Shown here: positions 42,494-51,364 of the stretch, piece by piece
Layout of the letters: every line of letters starts with the position of its first letter
Position numbering within the stretch: position 1 is the first letter of the stretch
From: JAFMKE01 sp964655225
GTDB taxonomy: Bacteria > Bacteroidota > Bacteroidia > Chitinophagales > UBA8649
Direction: 5' to 3'
NCBI GenBank assembly: GCA_964655225.1
Contig: CAZZMB010000011.1
Coordinates: forward strand, 1 to 52,254
DNA length: 52,254 nucleotides
Made by a program: the position numbers and the translations under genes
Notes under the pieces: generated by a model
Told to the model about the DNA's origin: nothing
Databases searched by the model: none
Seen by the model: the letters and a program-made list of their open reading frames with translations, nothing else

Positions 42494-44938
42494 ATGAGTA
42501 CAGCTACTTTCGTTGATGTTGTTTTACCTTTAGCTACACCTAAACCATACACCTATGCCGTGCCTTTTGATCTTGCAGATAAAGTAAAAAAGGGCCATCG
42601 GGTTATTGTGCAGTTTGGCAAAAGGCGAATGTATTCTGCTATTGTTCTCGAGGTACATCAGCGAAAACCTTTGGATTATAATGCGAAGTTGATTGAAGAA
42701 ATTGCGGAGGAGGAGGTTATTGTAAATGAGAAGCAGCTTCAACTCTGGCAATGGATAAGTGACTATTACCTATGTACTTTAGGTGAGGTCATGTCCGCGT
42801 CCTTGCCTTCAGCTTTAAAGTTGAGTAGCGAGAGTAAGTTCGTTTATCTAGAGAACGCAGATTTTGATTGGAGTGAGCTGGAAGATGAGGAATATTTATT
42901 GGCTGAGGCACTTCAGCTTAATGGCGAGTTAAGTCTAGAAGACATTCAAGATATTCTTCAAAAAAAGAAGGTTTATCCTACCATCGAAAAGCTCATGTAT
43001 CATCGCTTGTGTCTTGCAAGAGAGGATCTTCAAGACAAATATAAGCCGAAGCAAATAAAGTTTGTAGAGTTGTCCGCTAGGTTCCAAGAAGACCATGCGA
43101 TTAAATCATTGTTTGAGCGATTAAGTAATTCTGACAAACAAACGGCGATTCTTTTACAATATCTCCACTTATCCCCCAATCGAAAGCCTATTCAAAAAAG
43201 CGCATTGATGAAGGAGGGAAAGTTGTCGGTAAGTAGCTTCAAAACGTTAGTCAAGCACGAGATTTTTGTAGAGTCCAATCAGACAGTATCAAGGATACTT
43301 GCAGATAAGATGGAAACTTCTCAATTGGAAAAATTAAACCCTGCCCAGGAAGTTGCATTTAAAGAGATTCAAGCTTGTTTTAACAAGCAAGCAGTCTGTA
43401 TGTTGGAAGGCGTAACGGGCAGTGGAAAGACGCATATCTATATTAAGCTTATTGAAGAAGCATTAAGCGAAAAAAGGCAGGTCTTGTATTTGTTGCCAGA
43501 AATTGCACTTACTGCACAAATTGTTATTCGCTTGCAAAATTATTTTGGTGAAAAGATTGGTGTATATCATTCTAAATTTAATGATCAAGAGCGTGTAGAA
43601 ATTTATAAAAATGTGCTTAACGGAAAAACACCAATAATTTTAAGTGCTCGAAGTGGTATTTTTCTCCCTTTTTCAAACCTTGGGTTAATTATTGTAGATG
43701 AGGAGCATGAGCGAAGTTATAAGCAGTTTGAACCTGCCCCTCGTTATCATGCAAGAGATACGGCAATTATTATTGGGCATATGCACAAAGCAAAAGTATT
43801 ACTTGGAAGTGCTACTGTAAGTTTTGAAACTTCTCAAAATATAAGCCTAGGCAAATTCGGACATGTTAAGTTAAGTGAAAGGTATGGCGGTGCAGTATTG
43901 CCGGAGATTGAGTTGATTGATACCTTAGATTTAAGAAATCGGAAGGAAATGGAGGGCTTGTTTTCTCAAAAATTAAAGGATGCCATTAAAGAGGCACTTG
44001 CAAAAAAAGAGCAAATCATTCTTTTTCAAAATCGTCGAGGCTTTGCCAATTATGTGAATTGTAATTTGTGCAATTGGATTCCCTATTGTCCTAACTGTGA
44101 TGTGAGTTTGACTTATCATAAATTCTTTAATAAAATGGTTTGCCATTATTGTGGTCATCAAGAAAAGATGGTTTCAAGTTGCAAGGCATGCGGAAGTAAC
44201 GATGTGCAAATTAAGGGATTTGGAACAGAGCAGATTGAGGATGATATCCAGATTTTATTTCCAGAGGCTCGTGTAGCACGTTTAGATTTGGACAGTACGA
44301 GAAGAAAGCATGGACATGAGGAGATTATTTTTGACTTCCAGAATGGGGAAATCGATATTTTGATTGGGACGCAGATGGTTACCAAAGGGCTCGATTTTGA
44401 CCATGTATCGGTTGTTGGTATTATTAACGCCGATCAGTTATTTAGCTTTCCTGATTTTCGAGCTTCGGAACGTGCATTTCAATTGCTTGCCCAGGTGGGT
44501 GGCAGAGCTGGTAGAAAAAGTAAGCCGGGTAAAGTATTGATTCAAAGTAACCAAATCGATCACCCTGTGTTGCAGTATATTAAGGATTATAATTTTGATG
44601 GCTTTTATTTTGAAGAGTTATTGACAAGAAAGCAATACAATTATCCTCCGTATGCCAGCCTGATTCAGCTGACAGTGAAGCATAAAAAACCTGAGGAGGT
44701 TCGATTAGCTTCTACTTTTTTGGCCAATGAATTGCGCGCTAAATTGGGTAGGCAGGTTTTGGGTCCAAGCACCCCTTTAGTTTCGAAAGTAAGAAATATG
44801 TACCTGCGTCAGATATTGATAAAAGTTGAAAAAAATTCAAAAGCAATTTTACAAACTAAAGCAATTTTACAAACAGTCTTAGATGAAACGCAGCGTCAAT
44901 TTCGAAGTGCATTTATAGCAGTTGAAGTAGACGCTTAG
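42494..44938 (+). CDS. priA: Primosomal protein N' (replication restart helicase)
   Basis: PriA recognises stalled forks and reloads the replisome. The 814-aa protein starts with the 3'-end-binding domain (FVDVVLPLATPKPYTYAVP). The helicase core has Walker A GVTGSGKTH (about 304-312), the DEEH box IIVDEEHERSYKQF, and HARDTAIIIG. Eight zinc cysteines in two clusters (CNLCNWIPYCPNCD and CHYCGHQ...CKACG) at about 515-570 are family-typical. Motifs V and VI appear as GTQMVTKGLDFDHV and QVGGRAGR. Its length is 60-80 aa above the E. coli protein because of an insertion at about 130-240. It converges with mfd and the small Lys-rich gene. Confidence 0.97.
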   Translation: MSTATFVDVVLPLATPKPYTYAVPFDLADKVKKGHRVIVQFGKRRMYSAIVLEVHQRKPLDYNAKLIEEIAEEEVIVNEKQLQLWQWISDYYLCTLGEVMSASLPSALKLSSESKFVYLENADFDWSELEDEEYLLAEALQLNGELSLEDIQDILQKKKVYPTIEKLMYHRLCLAREDLQDKYKPKQIKFVELSARFQEDHAIKSLFERLSNSDKQTAILLQYLHLSPNRKPIQKSALMKEGKLSVSSFKTLVKHEIFVESNQTVSRILADKMETSQLEKLNPAQEVAFKEIQACFNKQAVCMLEGVTGSGKTHIYIKLIEEALSEKRQVLYLLPEIALTAQIVIRLQNYFGEKIGVYHSKFNDQERVEIYKNVLNGKTPIILSARSGIFLPFSNLGLIIVDEEHERSYKQFEPAPRYHARDTAIIIGHMHKAKVLLGSATVSFETSQNISLGKFGHVKLSERYGGAVLPEIELIDTLDLRNRKEMEGLFSQKLKDAIKEALAKKEQIILFQNRRGFANYVNCNLCNWIPYCPNCDVSLTYHKFFNKMVCHYCGHQEKMVSSCKACGSNDVQIKGFGTEQIEDDIQILFPEARVARLDLDSTRRKHGHEEIIFDFQNGEIDILIGTQMVTKGLDFDHVSVVGIINADQLFSFPDFRASERAFQLLAQVGGRAGRKSKPGKVLIQSNQIDHPVLQYIKDYNFDGFYFEELLTRKQYNYPPYASLIQLTVKHKKPEEVRLASTFLANELRAKLGRQVLGPSTPLVSKVRNMYLRQILIKVEKNSKAILQTKAILQTVLDETQRQFRSAFIAVEVDA

Positions 44939-45006
44939 ATTTTCGCCCATTTTTTGAAATCCCCAACAGCGCTTTTATCTATTGCGAGTATTTGTTTGCC
45001 TTGGGT
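44935..45006 (-). pseudogene. Possible remnant of a protein C-terminus in the priA-mfd gap
   Basis: On the minus strand a 23-codon stretch between two stops, without a start codon, reads QILAIDKSAVGDFKKWAKI before its TAA, which overlaps the priA stop. The amino-acid mix (Asp, Lys, Phe, Trp, Gly) looks protein-like rather than AT-biased noise. An inverted repeat (TTGCGA at 44982-44987, TCGCAA at 45016-45021, with an inner GGGT/ACCC hairpin) spans part of it. It may be an eroded gene end; the evidence is thin. Confidence 0.2.
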
Positions 45007-45044
45007 CTAAACCCTTCGCAAATAAAAAAAGGAGGCACAAATAT

Positions 45045-45149
45045 CTACACGTACTTTTTCTTATTGGCTTTTTTAGCCGCCTTTTTTTCCTTAGGGGTTA
45101 ACAAAGGTTCTTTTTTAACTGCTTTTTTTGAATCTTTACTTTTTGCCAT
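45045..45149 (-). CDS. Small Lys-rich protein, 34 aa, downstream of mfd
   Basis: ATG at 45149 starts a 34-codon frame on the minus strand, 14 nt after the mfd stop and in the same direction, so it is probably co-transcribed with mfd. The product (MAKSKDSKKAVKKEPLLTPK, then EKKAAKKANKKKYV) is almost half lysine, with a pI above 10, and is likely unstructured or nucleic-acid/ribosome-binding. Codon use (AAA, GCA, GCT, GAA) is regular. It is too short for a normal length cut-off. Very small Lys-rich proteins of this type recur in Bacteroidota, but I cannot name a family. An overlapping frame on the plus strand starts with TTG and runs into mfd; it is less credible. Confidence 0.55.
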   Translation of the reverse strand: MAKSKDSKKAVKKEPLLTPKEKKAAKKANKKKYV

Positions 45150-45163
45150 AATTTATTTTTTAA

Positions 45164-48100
45164 TTAAATATACACAAACTCACCAATTTCTCCCAAACGC
45201 TCCTTGGCTTGTTCCATGCTTTTTATATCCTCAAAACTTAAAATTAAATATTTTGGGGTTTGCTTTAGCTTGGCATGAGTTGGGTTTTTTTGAACGAATT
45301 GAATAATGTTTCCAAAAACCTCCGTTTGATAAAAAGCGGATGCTTGATTTTGAATAAAATAGCAAGACATTTTATGATTTTTCGCAATGACTCTTTCCAT
45401 CCCTAAACTGGTGGCTAACCACTTAAGTCGAAGTCCATTAAATAGCTCCAATACTTGTTTAGGAATAGCACCAAAACGGTCCTCTAAGTGCGAAGTGAAT
45501 ACAGCTAATTCTTTTTCGTCTTTACAGTTGTTTAAATCTGTATAAATAACCAATCGTTCACTCACTGTATTGATGTAGTTATCAGGAATAAGCATTTCCA
45601 AATCGGTATCTATCTGACAATCACGAACGAAATTTCTCTTTTGTTTTAATTCCTCTTTGTACAATTCTTTAAACTCTGTTTCCTTTAATTCTGTAATCGC
45701 TTCATCCAATATTTTATGATACGTTTCAAAACCTATTTCGCTGATAAAACCGCTTTGCTCACCACCTAATAAATTGCCAGCTCCTCTGATATCTAAATCA
45801 CGCATTGCAATATTAAATCCGCTACCTAATTCAGCAAATTCTTCAATCGTTTTTAAGCGCATTCTTGACTCTCGGGATAAGGTTGTCAAGGGGGGAGCAA
45901 ACAAATAGCAAAATGCTTTTTTATTGCTTCGCCCAACACGGCCCCTTAACTGATGCAAATCGCTCAATCCAAAAAGGTGCGCATTATTAATAATAATGGT
46001 ATTTGCATTGGGTATATCTAGGCCTGTTTCAATAATATTGGTGCTCAATAAAACATCAAATTTATGATCAACAAAATCCTTCATAGCTCGCTCTAGTTGA
46101 TGCCCTTCTAATTGTCCATGAGCGATCCCGACATCAATATCAGGAAGCATGCGATGGATCATGGTTTTTAAGTCTGCTAATTCTTTTACTTTATGATGAA
46201 CAAAAAACACTTGCCCACCCCGATAGACTTCAAATTCAATAGCTTCTTTTATCAATTCCGGATTAAATGCGTGAACTTCAGTTGTTACGGGTTGACGATT
46301 GGGCGGGGCAGTTGAAATCACGCTTAAATCGCGTGCACCCATTAATGAAAATTGCATGGTTCTGGGTATAGGCGTAGCCGTCAAGGTTAAGGTGTCAACA
46401 TTGGCCTTCATTTGTTTTAATTTATCCTTCACGCCAACTCCAAATTTTTGTTCTTCATCGACGATTAACAAGCCCAAATCTTTGAACTGGATTTTTTTAC
46501 TTACTATACCGTGTGTGCCTATCAAAATATCGACTTTTCCAGAAGCTAGATCTTTTAAGGTTTTCGTTTTTTGAGCAGCGCTTTTAAAGCGATTGATATA
46601 GTCAATATTGACGGGGAAATCAGCAAATCGTTCCTTGAAAGTTTCATAATGCTGAAAGGCTAAAATAGTGGTGGGGACAAGTACTGCAACTTGTTTACTG
46701 TCACAAACCGCTTTGAAGGCTGCACGCATGGCTACTTCTGTTTTTCCAAAACCAACATCTCCGCAGATTAGACGGTCCATAGGCATGTCGCTTTCCATGT
46801 CTTTTTTGAAGTCAACTGTTGCTTTTTCTTGATCTGGAGTGTCCTCATAAATAAACGAGGCTTCTAATTCGTTTTGTAAGTAATTATCAGGAGCAAAGGC
46901 ATACCCTTTTTGTGCTTTTCTTTTCGCATAAAGCTTGATCAAATCTGCAGCAATATCTTTAATCTGTCTTTTGGTTTTGGACTTTAATTTATCCCAGGTA
47001 TCTGTGCCTAACTTATTCACTCTTGGAGCCTGCCCATCTTTGCCTGAAAACTTAGCAATTTTATGCAAAGAGTTAATACCGACGTATAGTAAATCATTGT
47101 TTGCATAAATGATGCGAACCATCTCTTGCAGTTGACCTGCAACTTCAATTTTTTCTAATCCAGAATATGTACCTACTCCGTGGTCGATATGGGTTACAAA
47201 ATCACCGGGTTGTAATTCGTTTAAAGTTTTTAAAATTAGTGCCTTGTCCTTCGAGTATCCTTGCCGAATTTTATATTTATGATAACGATTAAAAATTTGA
47301 TGATCCGTATATAATGCAAGACCTAGATCAGGATCAATAAAACCTTGGTGAATACTTTTGTGGATAGGGAAGAACTTAAGGTCAGCATTGAGGTCTTCAA
47401 AAATGTGATAAAAGCGTTCTATCTGCTTCGGATTTTCAGCAAACATAATGTTGCTGAGCTTATTGCTTTCGTGTGTTTGTAAATCTTTTATGAGGAGGTC
47501 AAAATTTTTGTTGAATACTTTTTGTGGGCTTTGATTGTAAGGGATAATATAGCTGTCTTTGAAGTATTGTTTTTCGCCAAATTCAACAATGTTAAATCGC
47601 TGCATGGCCTGTAAAACAGCAGTGGGGTTTTCAAAAGCAGCTCTTGGATCTTCTTGCAGTAATGGGTTTTCGCTGTACTCAATATCCTCCGCATGTTTTG
47701 CCTTAATGCCAATGGCAACTTGCATATTTGATTCTAAGACTTCCACCAAATAATTTACATCTTTAACCCAGATACAGGAACGAGGAGTAAGGATATCAAA
47801 AAAACTTGTTTTTTCTTCAATGGTAAAATGAGTTTGTACATTGGGAACAATGGTGATTTTCTCAATCTTTTTTTGGGAATATTGACTAATCGGGTCAAAG
47901 GTTCTTATACTCTCCACTTCATCGTCAAACAATTCAATTCGGTAAGGAAATTCATTTGCAAATGAGAATACATCAATAATATCACCTCGGATAGCAAATT
48001 GACCGGGCTCAAATACGAAATCAGTGCGGTCAAATCCGTATTCGACGAGAAGTTCTGTGGCAAAATCAACATCTAGTTTTTCACGCAAACTTACTTTCAA

Positions 48101-48529
48101 CATGTTTTTATGTAAAACCTGTTTCTTGACCACTTTTTCAAAAAGTGCCTCGGGGTAGGTAACAATCAACTCTGCTTTCGTGGTAGGATTCGTAATCCGA
48201 TTAATAGCTTCGGTTCTTAGTTGAACATTGCCTGCGTTGAGCTCATGTATATGACCACTTTTTTTGAAAGAGTCTGGGAAGAAAAAGATGTCTTTATTTT
48301 CGATTAGATTCACCAAATCATTGTGAAAATAAGCTGCAGCAATGCTGTCTTCAAGCACAAAAATATGACTGTTTCTACTTTGACGGAAAACCGTTTCGGC
48401 AATAAACGCCCCTGCTGAACCTGAAAGACCTTGTAAATATACATGCTGTTCAGATTCGGCTATAGTTTCCAGAATGTTCTTGGTTCTGGTATCATTTTTA
48501 AACTTATCCAGTAAGTCTTCAAAATTCAT
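45164..48529 (-). CDS. mfd: Transcription-repair coupling factor
   Basis: Mfd displaces RNA polymerase stalled at DNA damage and recruits UvrA. The N-terminal UvrB-like part (about 1-430) includes FVFEPGQFAIRGDIIDVFSF. The CarD-like RNAP-interaction domain follows (ELQPGDFVTHIDHGVGTYSG, about 455-530). The RecG-like translocase has Walker A GDVGFGKTE, the DEEQ box and TATPIPRTMQFSL, then QLRGRVGRSNKKAF. The TRCF C-terminal domain starts near LEMLIPDNYI. The frame opens at ATG 48556, but a consensus promoter box lies between that codon and the ATG at 48529 (MNFEDLLDKF), which also matches the usual start, so 48529 is chosen (1121 aa). It converges with priA and is divergent from the 117-aa gene. 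Confidence 0.96.
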   Translation of the reverse strand: MNFEDLLDKFKNDTRTKNILETIAESEQHVYLQGLSGSAGAFIAETVFRQSRNSHIFVLEDSIAAAYFHNDLVNLIENKDIFFFPDSFKKSGHIHELNAGNVQLRTEAINRITNPTTKAELIVTYPEALFEKVVKKQVLHKNMLKVSLREKLDVDFATELLVEYGFDRTDFVFEPGQFAIRGDIIDVFSFANEFPYRIELFDDEVESIRTFDPISQYSQKKIEKITIVPNVQTHFTIEEKTSFFDILTPRSCIWVKDVNYLVEVLESNMQVAIGIKAKHAEDIEYSENPLLQEDPRAAFENPTAVLQAMQRFNIVEFGEKQYFKDSYIIPYNQSPQKVFNKNFDLLIKDLQTHESNKLSNIMFAENPKQIERFYHIFEDLNADLKFFPIHKSIHQGFIDPDLGLALYTDHQIFNRYHKYKIRQGYSKDKALILKTLNELQPGDFVTHIDHGVGTYSGLEKIEVAGQLQEMVRIIYANNDLLYVGINSLHKIAKFSGKDGQAPRVNKLGTDTWDKLKSKTKRQIKDIAADLIKLYAKRKAQKGYAFAPDNYLQNELEASFIYEDTPDQEKATVDFKKDMESDMPMDRLICGDVGFGKTEVAMRAAFKAVCDSKQVAVLVPTTILAFQHYETFKERFADFPVNIDYINRFKSAAQKTKTLKDLASGKVDILIGTHGIVSKKIQFKDLGLLIVDEEQKFGVGVKDKLKQMKANVDTLTLTATPIPRTMQFSLMGARDLSVISTAPPNRQPVTTEVHAFNPELIKEAIEFEVYRGGQVFFVHHKVKELADLKTMIHRMLPDIDVGIAHGQLEGHQLERAMKDFVDHKFDVLLSTNIIETGLDIPNANTIIINNAHLFGLSDLHQLRGRVGRSNKKAFCYLFAPPLTTLSRESRMRLKTIEEFAELGSGFNIAMRDLDIRGAGNLLGGEQSGFISEIGFETYHKILDEAITELKETEFKELYKEELKQKRNFVRDCQIDTDLEMLIPDNYINTVSERLVIYTDLNNCKDEKELAVFTSHLEDRFGAIPKQVLELFNGLRLKWLATSLGMERVIAKNHKMSCYFIQNQASAFYQTEVFGNIIQFVQKNPTHAKLKQTPKYLILSFEDIKSMEQAKERLGEIGEFVYI

Positions 48530-48535
48530 GCGCTG

Positions 48536-48543
48536 CAAAGGTA
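48536..48543 (-). promoter_or_regulatory. -7 promoter box of mfd, 6 nt before ATG
   Basis: TACCTTTG on the minus strand matches TAnnTTTG; CAGCGC then separates it from the ATG at 48529. A transcript starting here could not include the upstream ATG at 48556, which settles the start choice if the promoter is real. Confidence 0.55.
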
Positions 48544-48600
48544 ATTGTTTAAGCATAAGAATTAAGATAGAAGTCTTAAGAATTTGAACGAATAATGCAT

Positions 48601-48608
48601 TATTTTTG
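48601..48608 (+). promoter_or_regulatory. -7 promoter box of the 117-aa gene, 8 nt before ATG
   Basis: TATTTTTG matches TAnnTTTG and leaves 8 nt to the ATG at 48617. A TTTG at 48583-48586 is the only -33 candidate, with a 14-nt gap that is shorter than usual. Confidence 0.5.
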
Positions 48609-48616
48609 CCTTAATT

Positions 48617-48970
48617 ATGACAGAAGAAGAAAGAGATGAGGTTTTAACCAAATTGCACGAAGATTTAAATGTGAGTAAAAATTTGTTGTGGACGGTTAAA
48701 GAGCAAGTTCAGAAAAATGATATTTCCAATTATCCAATTTTTGTCGCTTCTACGAATATTTTGGATTTGGGGAAATTAGTAATTGACAAAAACCAATTAG
48801 GAATTAACTGGTTTTTCTTTGCCTCCCATTTGGAGGAATTTGCGGTAAAACAAATTATTGCCGAAGAAAAGATTGATGCTTTTCGATCAGTATATAAGGA
48901 ACATGCTGAAGAGTTATGCATATTTGTAGTGGGTAAAGATTCCGGTGATTTTGTCTTCTTACCCCTCTAG
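48617..48970 (+). CDS. Uncharacterised small cytoplasmic protein, 117 aa
   Basis: An acidic 117-aa protein with an N-terminal helix (MTEEERDEVLTKLHEDLNVSK) and a probable alpha/beta domain: strands at YPIFVAST and NWFFFASH, helix LEEFAVKQIIAEEKIDAFRSVY, and a final strand FVFLPL. There is no signal peptide, membrane segment or Cys cluster. The gene has its own promoter and is divergent from mfd (87 bp between starts). I recognise no family; I believe similar short proteins occur in related genomes next to other core genes, but cannot verify it. Confidence 0.75.
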   Translation: MTEEERDEVLTKLHEDLNVSKNLLWTVKEQVQKNDISNYPIFVASTNILDLGKLVIDKNQLGINWFFFASHLEEFAVKQIIAEEKIDAFRSVYKEHAEELCIFVVGKDSGDFVFLPL

Positions 48971-49040
48971 CTTTTGCCATCTACTTTATGGGATTGTTGT
49001 TTACAAGTAAAAGCTGAGTGCACTTCGCAGCGCATGTAGC

Positions 49041-50021
49041 TTATGGAGTAATCATCCATTTGAATTGATGCTTGGTGTCGGGAATTACAATTCTATCTGT
49101 AATTTTGTACATTCGTTCGGGTAGCTTCATAAGGTAGTCTCTTGCTTTTTCAGCTTCTTCCGAAAGATTTTGTATTTGCCCTAAATCCCAAACTTTATTC
49201 AACTCTTTAATAATATTGACATAGTCATAGCCTGTGTAAACACCTAATTTTTGCGCACAGTCAGCAAATTTATCAAACGCTTTCCCTTTGGTTTCGTAAG
49301 ACTCTCTTAAATACATCGCAGGCATCATTATCTTATGTTTCATCATGTGCAGGTATGCGAGCATCATTTCACTGGGGTCCAAAACAAATATTTCCTTCAC
49401 AAATTGAGTATAGGCCTTGTGATGACGCATTTCATCTCCAGCTATTATTTTGGACATTTTAGCTAATGCTGTATGTCCTTTATCTTTAGCAATTTTGGCA
49501 ACGTTGTTATGTGAAATATAGGTAGCCAATTCTTGAAAGCTAGTGTACACAAAATTTTTGTACGGATCCATAGCTGTTCCAATGTCAAATCCGTCACGTA
49601 TGAGGTATTGAGTGGAAACTTCCATTTCACGCATATTTACTCTACCCGAAAGGTATAAATATTTGTTGAGCACATCCCCGTGTCTATTCTCTTCGGCGGT
49701 CCATGCCCTAATCCATTTTAACCAAGGACTATCCGTTGTTTGCTTGATGCCATCTAAATCCATTAACCATGATTCGTAGGTTGGCAAGGCTTCTTCGGTG
49801 ATAACGTCTCCAACCAAGACAATCCAAAATTCATCTTCTAGGTCCTTTGAAAGTTCTTGTATTTCTTTTACTTCATCTACAAAAGTATTCTTTTGCGAAT
49901 TGGGGAGAAAATCAGTGGGTTGCCAATTCTTTTCTGGTAGAATCAAAAACTTGTCCAGCAGCTTTACGACTGTCTTCTCTAAGTCTTTCATTACTTCTTT
50001 TCTGATATTTACTATTGACAT
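49041..50021 (-). CDS. Acyl-[acyl-carrier-protein] desaturase (diiron)
   Basis: A soluble fatty-acid desaturase of the plant stearoyl-ACP desaturase (FA_desaturase_2) family, 326 aa. It introduces a cis double bond into acyl-ACP using a diiron centre, O2 and ferredoxin. The ligand motifs are both present: AEENRHG (about 109-115; Glu111 and His114) and GDEMRHH (about 195-201; Glu197 and His200), with Glu77 and Glu164 as likely further ligands. WSAxxxE-type context and the MKHK-type helices are otherwise regular. The ATG at 50021 is 4 bp downstream of the acyltransferase stop, so the two genes form an operon for membrane lipid synthesis or modification. A later Met (residue 11) would also preserve all ligands. 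Confidence 0.93.
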   Translation of the reverse strand: MSIVNIRKEVMKDLEKTVVKLLDKFLILPEKNWQPTDFLPNSQKNTFVDEVKEIQELSKDLEDEFWIVLVGDVITEEALPTYESWLMDLDGIKQTTDSPWLKWIRAWTAEENRHGDVLNKYLYLSGRVNMREMEVSTQYLIRDGFDIGTAMDPYKNFVYTSFQELATYISHNNVAKIAKDKGHTALAKMSKIIAGDEMRHHKAYTQFVKEIFVLDPSEMMLAYLHMMKHKIMMPAMYLRESYETKGKAFDKFADCAQKLGVYTGYDYVNIIKELNKVWDLGQIQNLSEEAEKARDYLMKLPERMYKITDRIVIPDTKHQFKWMITP

Positions 50022-50025
50022 AATA

Positions 50026-50754
50026 TTATTTTATCGCGTTTTTAATTTGTGCCTCAACTATATCTAATAAGTCATCTAAGGGCATTGATTGAATAGGAAT
50101 GGGTGCGTGCGTATGAATTGAAATAGCGCTACCTAGGCCAAAGGGAAACTTACCATACCGGAATAATTTCCACGAATTATTGATTGTTACCGGAACTATT
50201 ATTGCTTCCGGATTTCTTTTTGCTAATATTTTTATACCTGATCGAGCAAATGGTTTTGGCTTTCCATTTTTACTTCTAGTGCCTTCTGGGAAAATTATGG
50301 CAGACCAATTATTTGCCTTTATTTTTTTACCAAAGGTGGATAATAGACTCAGTGCTTCTTTCTTCTTAGAACGATCTATTAAAACTGAGCCTCCATGGCG
50401 TAAATTGAAAGAAATACTTGGAAACCCCTCTCTTAGTTCTATTTTTGAAACAAACTTGGGGTGGTATTTTCTATAATGCCAACTTAAAGGAGGCGTGTCA
50501 AACAAACCTTGATGATTGGAAACAAAAATTAAGGTAGAAGTTCTAGGCAAATCTTTTTCACCCGTGAACTTCACAGATACACCGAGCAATAGGAGACATT
50601 TTAAAAGTAAAAAATTCATAAAATCAACAACTGATTTATGTCCTTTATACCCCAATGTTTTTAGCCCCAACCATTGAAGTGGATGAAACAGAAGGAGTAT
50701 GAAGGAAAATAGAAGTCCGAACCAAAAAGAGAAAAAATAACTAATCAATTTCAT
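50026..50754 (-). CDS. Lysophospholipid acyltransferase (PlsC family)
   Basis: A 242-aa membrane acyltransferase. The N-terminal 30 residues are strongly hydrophobic (FFSFWFGLLFSFILLLF). The HX4D motif is His81-Asp86 (SNHQGLFD), block II includes GSVLIDRS, and the substrate motif is FPEGTRS at 155-161. Block IV is VPVTINNSW. These are the standard 1-acylglycerol-3-phosphate acyltransferase blocks, more canonical than those of the other PlsC-like protein in the window (FPEGW at 5.2-6.0 kb), so this is the better candidate for the housekeeping PlsC. The gene is the first of a pair with the acyl-ACP desaturase. Confidence 0.9.
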   Translation of the reverse strand: MKLISYFFSFWFGLLFSFILLLFHPLQWLGLKTLGYKGHKSVVDFMNFLLLKCLLLLGVSVKFTGEKDLPRTSTLIFVSNHQGLFDTPPLSWHYRKYHPKFVSKIELREGFPSISFNLRHGGSVLIDRSKKKEALSLLSTFGKKIKANNWSAIIFPEGTRSKNGKPKPFARSGIKILAKRNPEAIIVPVTINNSWKLFRYGKFPFGLGSAISIHTHAPIPIQSMPLDDLLDIVEAQIKNAIK

Positions 50755-50936
50755 AATGTCATTAATTAAATCAAACTGAAATTGTTGAATAAAGAAAGAA
50801 AAGATTTTTAAGCTTAGCTAAGTTTAATCCATGCATTTTATATTTAAACGTCATAGGGGGTCTTTTAGTTGTTGACTCTAGTGATTATAATTCATTAATT
50901 GAATAATAGAATATTAATTGAGTAAGATTTAGTTAG

Positions 50937-51167
50937 CTAAATCCCCTCTTTTTCCATCCCTTTAATTAAATAGTAGACATTGACACAGATGATAAATGCA
51001 TTGCTTACAATAATGGGATAGCTATGCGGATCTAGCATAAATCCGTAGGCAACAAAAAAGCTACATGCAAGCGTGTTAAGTAATCTAAGTTTGGTAATAT
51101 CTTTTAATAAAAATGAAATCATTAAGATGGCCATCGCGAGATAGCCCATTATTTCTGTGGGTGTCAT
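50937..51167 (-). CDS. Small integral membrane protein, 76 aa
   Basis: A 76-aa hydrophobic protein with three likely membrane segments: about 5-21 (EIMGYLAMAILMISFLL), 29-45 and 53-70 (PIIVSNAFIICVNVYYLI). The spacing and the N-V-Y-Y motif are reminiscent of one half of YgjV-like or SemiSWEET-like proteins, which dimerise to build a transporter, but the match is by eye and weak. It is monocistronic. The promoter may be the distant TATATTTG at 51246-51253. Confidence 0.6.
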   Translation of the reverse strand: MTPTEIMGYLAMAILMISFLLKDITKLRLLNTLACSFFVAYGFMLDPHSYPIIVSNAFIICVNVYYLIKGMEKEGI

Positions 51168-51245
51168 AAAGGGTGTTTAGTAAATCTGAATAGAGAAAAT
51201 ATGAGCTGTTAAACTAGTATTTGGTTTTTTGGAAATATATTAGGG

Positions 51246-51253
51246 CAAATATA
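51246..51253 (-). promoter_or_regulatory. Candidate -7 box for the small membrane protein gene
   Basis: TATATTTG on the minus strand matches TAnnTTTG, 78 nt before the ATG at 51167. It is the only full match on this strand in the 258-bp gap (51168-51425), which otherwise holds no gene. Confidence 0.3.
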
Positions 51254-51364
51254 CTCCATTCATCTAGATATCAGTTAAGCCCTAAAAATAAAACTGATCG
51301 ATTCGAAGATTCATACTAGATCTCATCATGCCTTTTCAAAAAAAAAGATATTTTCGTGTTAAAA

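Noticed and set aside
44992..45306. A 104-codon plus-strand frame between priA and mfd
   Set aside because: It starts with TTG, lies opposite the 34-aa Lys-rich gene, and its second half runs antisense into mfd. Its hydrophobic look is what Lys-rich codons give on the complementary strand.
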